From: Deltaproteobacteria bacterium UBA6967
GTDB taxonomy: Bacteria > SAR324 > NAC60-12
Length of the DNA: 6,657 nucleotides
Direction: 5' to 3'
Assembly: GCA_002450295.1 (NCBI GenBank)
Contig: DJYX01000045.1
Location: forward strand, 12,749 to 19,405
The translations under genes and the position numbers were made by a program. A model generated the notes under the pieces. That model was not told the DNA's origin. It made no database searches and worked only from the letters and a program-made list of their open reading frames with translations. Below are positions 5,555 through 6,657 of the stretch, one piece after another. The number at the start of each line of letters is the position of its first letter. Positions within the stretch are counted from its first letter, which is position 1.

Positions 5555-6438
5555 AGAGCAATCGGATCATTCGCTACATACTCCTCTATTTTGCTTCTGC
5601 GCTGTTTCTGGCTGTCTTCGTCGGCCCCTTTCTCTGGATGATTGGTGCGAGCTTACAACTAGAAAGACAGTTGATGCAGGTTCCCGCTTCCTTGTGGCCT
5701 GATCCTGTGAGTTTTGCCAGCTACAAGGAAATCATTTATGGAGCCCTGTTCGATGAAGCCGTGATTTCAACCGAAGGGTATAGCTCCTCGTACCAAGCTC
5801 GCGTCTACCTCGGTTCCTTTGTAAACAGCGGAATCATTGCCCTCAGTGTCTCTTTCTTCAGTGTCGTTTTTGGGGCCTATGCCGCCTACCCCATCGCTCG
5901 CCTCAACTTCCGTGGTCGCTACACCCTGCTTTTTTCCATTCTGGTTGTCAGACTTGTGCCAGCCCTATCCCTGGCTATTCCAATTGTGCTCTTCGCCAAG
6001 AAAATGGGGATGAATGACAACTTGGTGACTTTGATCTTCATCAACATGTCCTTCGTCCTGCCGTATTCGATTTGGTTGCTGCAGGCTTACTTCAAAACGA
6101 TTCCCACTGAGTTGGAGGACGCTGCCAGAATGGACGGCTGTAACCGCTTCCAGGTAGCCAACAAGATCATCATCCCTCTCTCCATTCCAGGCCTAACGAC
6201 AGCAGCCATCCTCGCCTTCTTGCTCTCCTGGGGGGAATTCCTCTTCGCTCTGCTGATCACCGAGACCGAGAAGTCCTACACCAGCACCGTGGTCGCTGGG
6301 ATGTTCGCCACAGCTCTAGATGTCAGCTATGTCACCATCATCGCTGCTGGAGTACTTGCCGTAATCCCCCCTGTTGTCTTTGCTTTGTTCTTCCAGAAGT
6401 ACATCATCAGTGGCTTGCTCTCTGGGGCTGTCAAGTGA
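5551..6438 (+). CDS. ABC importer permease, MalG type, copy B (CUT1)
   Basis: A 295-residue second MalG-type inner-membrane permease with the same six-segment layout as copy A. Its EAA loop ELEDAARMDGCNRFQV (187-202) is identical to copy A's, so it should dock on the same ATPase. Differences from copy A (42 of 295 by eye) cluster in residues 3-91, covering the first membrane segment and the first periplasmic loop, with a smaller cluster around 254-259 (TALDVS against NDVDVN). The GTG start has GGAG (5540-5543) 7 nt upstream. Both copies keep all expected motifs and have no frameshift or stop, so both look functional. Usual CUT1 operons carry one MalG-type gene. The second may form an alternative transporter with the MalF-type subunit, replace copy A under some conditions, or be a recent duplicate not yet lost. 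Confidence 0.92.
   Translation: MKSNRIIRYILLYFASALFLAVFVGPFLWMIGASLQLERQLMQVPASLWPDPVSFASYKEIIYGALFDEAVISTEGYSSSYQARVYLGSFVNSGIIALSVSFFSVVFGAYAAYPIARLNFRGRYTLLFSILVVRLVPALSLAIPIVLFAKKMGMNDNLVTLIFINMSFVLPYSIWLLQAYFKTIPTELEDAARMDGCNRFQVANKIIIPLSIPGLTTAAILAFLLSWGEFLFALLITETEKSYTSTVVAGMFATALDVSYVTIIAAGVLAVIPPVVFALFFQKYIISGLLSGAVK
5830..5912 (+). repeat. Near-identical DNA block shared with 4778-4860 (copy B side)
   Basis: This is the copy B partner of the 83-nt block in copy A. Identity breaks at 5829, 5865 and 5913. It encodes membrane segment 2 and the start of the following loop. Confidence 0.85.
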
Positions 6439-6513
6439 TGTGACCTGCCTTGACCCCCAGGTTCTATCCTAGGCCTAAAACCTCCCCGCTCCCTCATTCT
6501 TGTGCCTGCACGA

Positions 6514-6540
6514 CTGGAAATCCTCCAGAAATTCATTTTT
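6514..6540 (+). terminator. Weak intrinsic terminator candidate after permease copy B
   Basis: CTGGA (6514-6518) can pair with TCCAG (6524-6528) around the loop AATCC. A run of T's begins about seven bases later (6535 onward). The stem is short and the T-run is displaced, so this is a weak call. Confidence 0.3.
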
Positions 6541-6547
6541 TCCGATA

Positions 6548-6571
6548 AATAAATTTTTTTTATTGTTTTTT
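6548..6571 (+). terminator. A+T-only hairpin with T-run, possible transcription end
   Basis: AATAAA (6548-6553) pairs with TTTATT (6559-6564) around five T's and is followed by G and then six T's (6566-6571). The stem has no G-C pair and would be unstable alone, but together with the hairpin at 6514 it makes this the most likely end of the importer transcript in the window. Confidence 0.3.
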
Positions 6572-6657
6572 GACTCTCTATTGAGGTCTCTCCCTCTTTC
6601 GTAGCCACTCCCCTTTTTTCATTTCTACCTCCGATTTTTCCAAAAGTTCAATTATTT

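Larger units (their letters stand above)
6439..6657. other. 3' non-coding region after the importer operon
   Basis: These 219 nt follow copy B and contain no convincing gene on either strand. They hold the palindromes CCTAGG and TAGGCCTA (6468-6477) inside a possible AGGTT/AACCT stem (6459-6463 with 6479-6483), two weak terminator-like structures (6514-6540 and 6548-6571), and a pyrimidine-rich stretch on the plus strand from about 6570. The expected ATPase gene, if in this operon, would have to lie beyond the edge. Confidence 0.6.

Noticed and set aside
4499..6438. Mobile element explaining the permease duplication
   Set aside because: No transposase, terminal inverted repeats or target-site duplications were seen around either copy.
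6570..6598. Plus-strand promoter starting with TTGACT near the right edge
   Set aside because: No acceptable -10 box lies 16-18 nt downstream; that stretch is C- and T-rich.

Overview
The window reads as Gram-negative bacterial DNA of roughly 50% G+C. Evidence is a lipoprotein with a lipobox, two Sec-exported proteins, a binding-protein-dependent ABC importer and Shine-Dalgarno-led genes. Nothing seen fixes the genus. No rRNA, tRNA, CRISPR array, transposase or integrase gene was found.

Left half (1-1933, all minus strand): an operon-like run read right to left. It holds a creatininase-family metal amidohydrolase (1157-1933), a SOUL heme-binding-type lipoprotein (483-1178, overlapping the gene before it), a small secreted four-cysteine protein (89-406), and the first 24 codons of a probable class I SAM methyltransferase running off the left edge (1-72). 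The role of this set is not obvious.

Middle (1934-2265): a 332-bp divergent intergenic region. It carries a near-consensus plus-strand promoter (TTGACA, 17 nt, TATATC), a perfect dyad TTTGGT-AAA-ACCAAA that fits the FadR-subfamily GntR operator pattern, and a long leader of about 190 nt ending in two adjacent hairpins just before the first gene's ribosome-binding site.

Right half (2266-6438, plus strand): a CUT1-type (carbohydrate uptake, MalEFG-like) importer operon. The order is periplasmic solute-binding protein (2266-3543), MalF-type permease (3609-4502), MalG-type permease A (4499-5389), a possible 35-codon small ORF (5447-5554), and MalG-type permease B (5551-6438). No ATPase gene lies in the window. 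The two MalG-type permeases are tandem paralogues, about 86% identical by my ungapped count (253 of 295). The differences concentrate in the N-terminal third, and stretches of near-perfect DNA identity sit inside otherwise diverged sequence, which suggests gene conversion. Both start with GTG inside a GTGA stop/start overlap, and the second overlap is with the small ORF.

The 3' end (6439-6657) has no convincing gene and holds weak terminator-like structures. Points most worth a second look are the duplicated and mosaic MalG subunits, the small ORF coupled to the second copy, and the start of the MalF-type gene, where the only good Shine-Dalgarno is separated from the ATG by a 9-bp hairpin.
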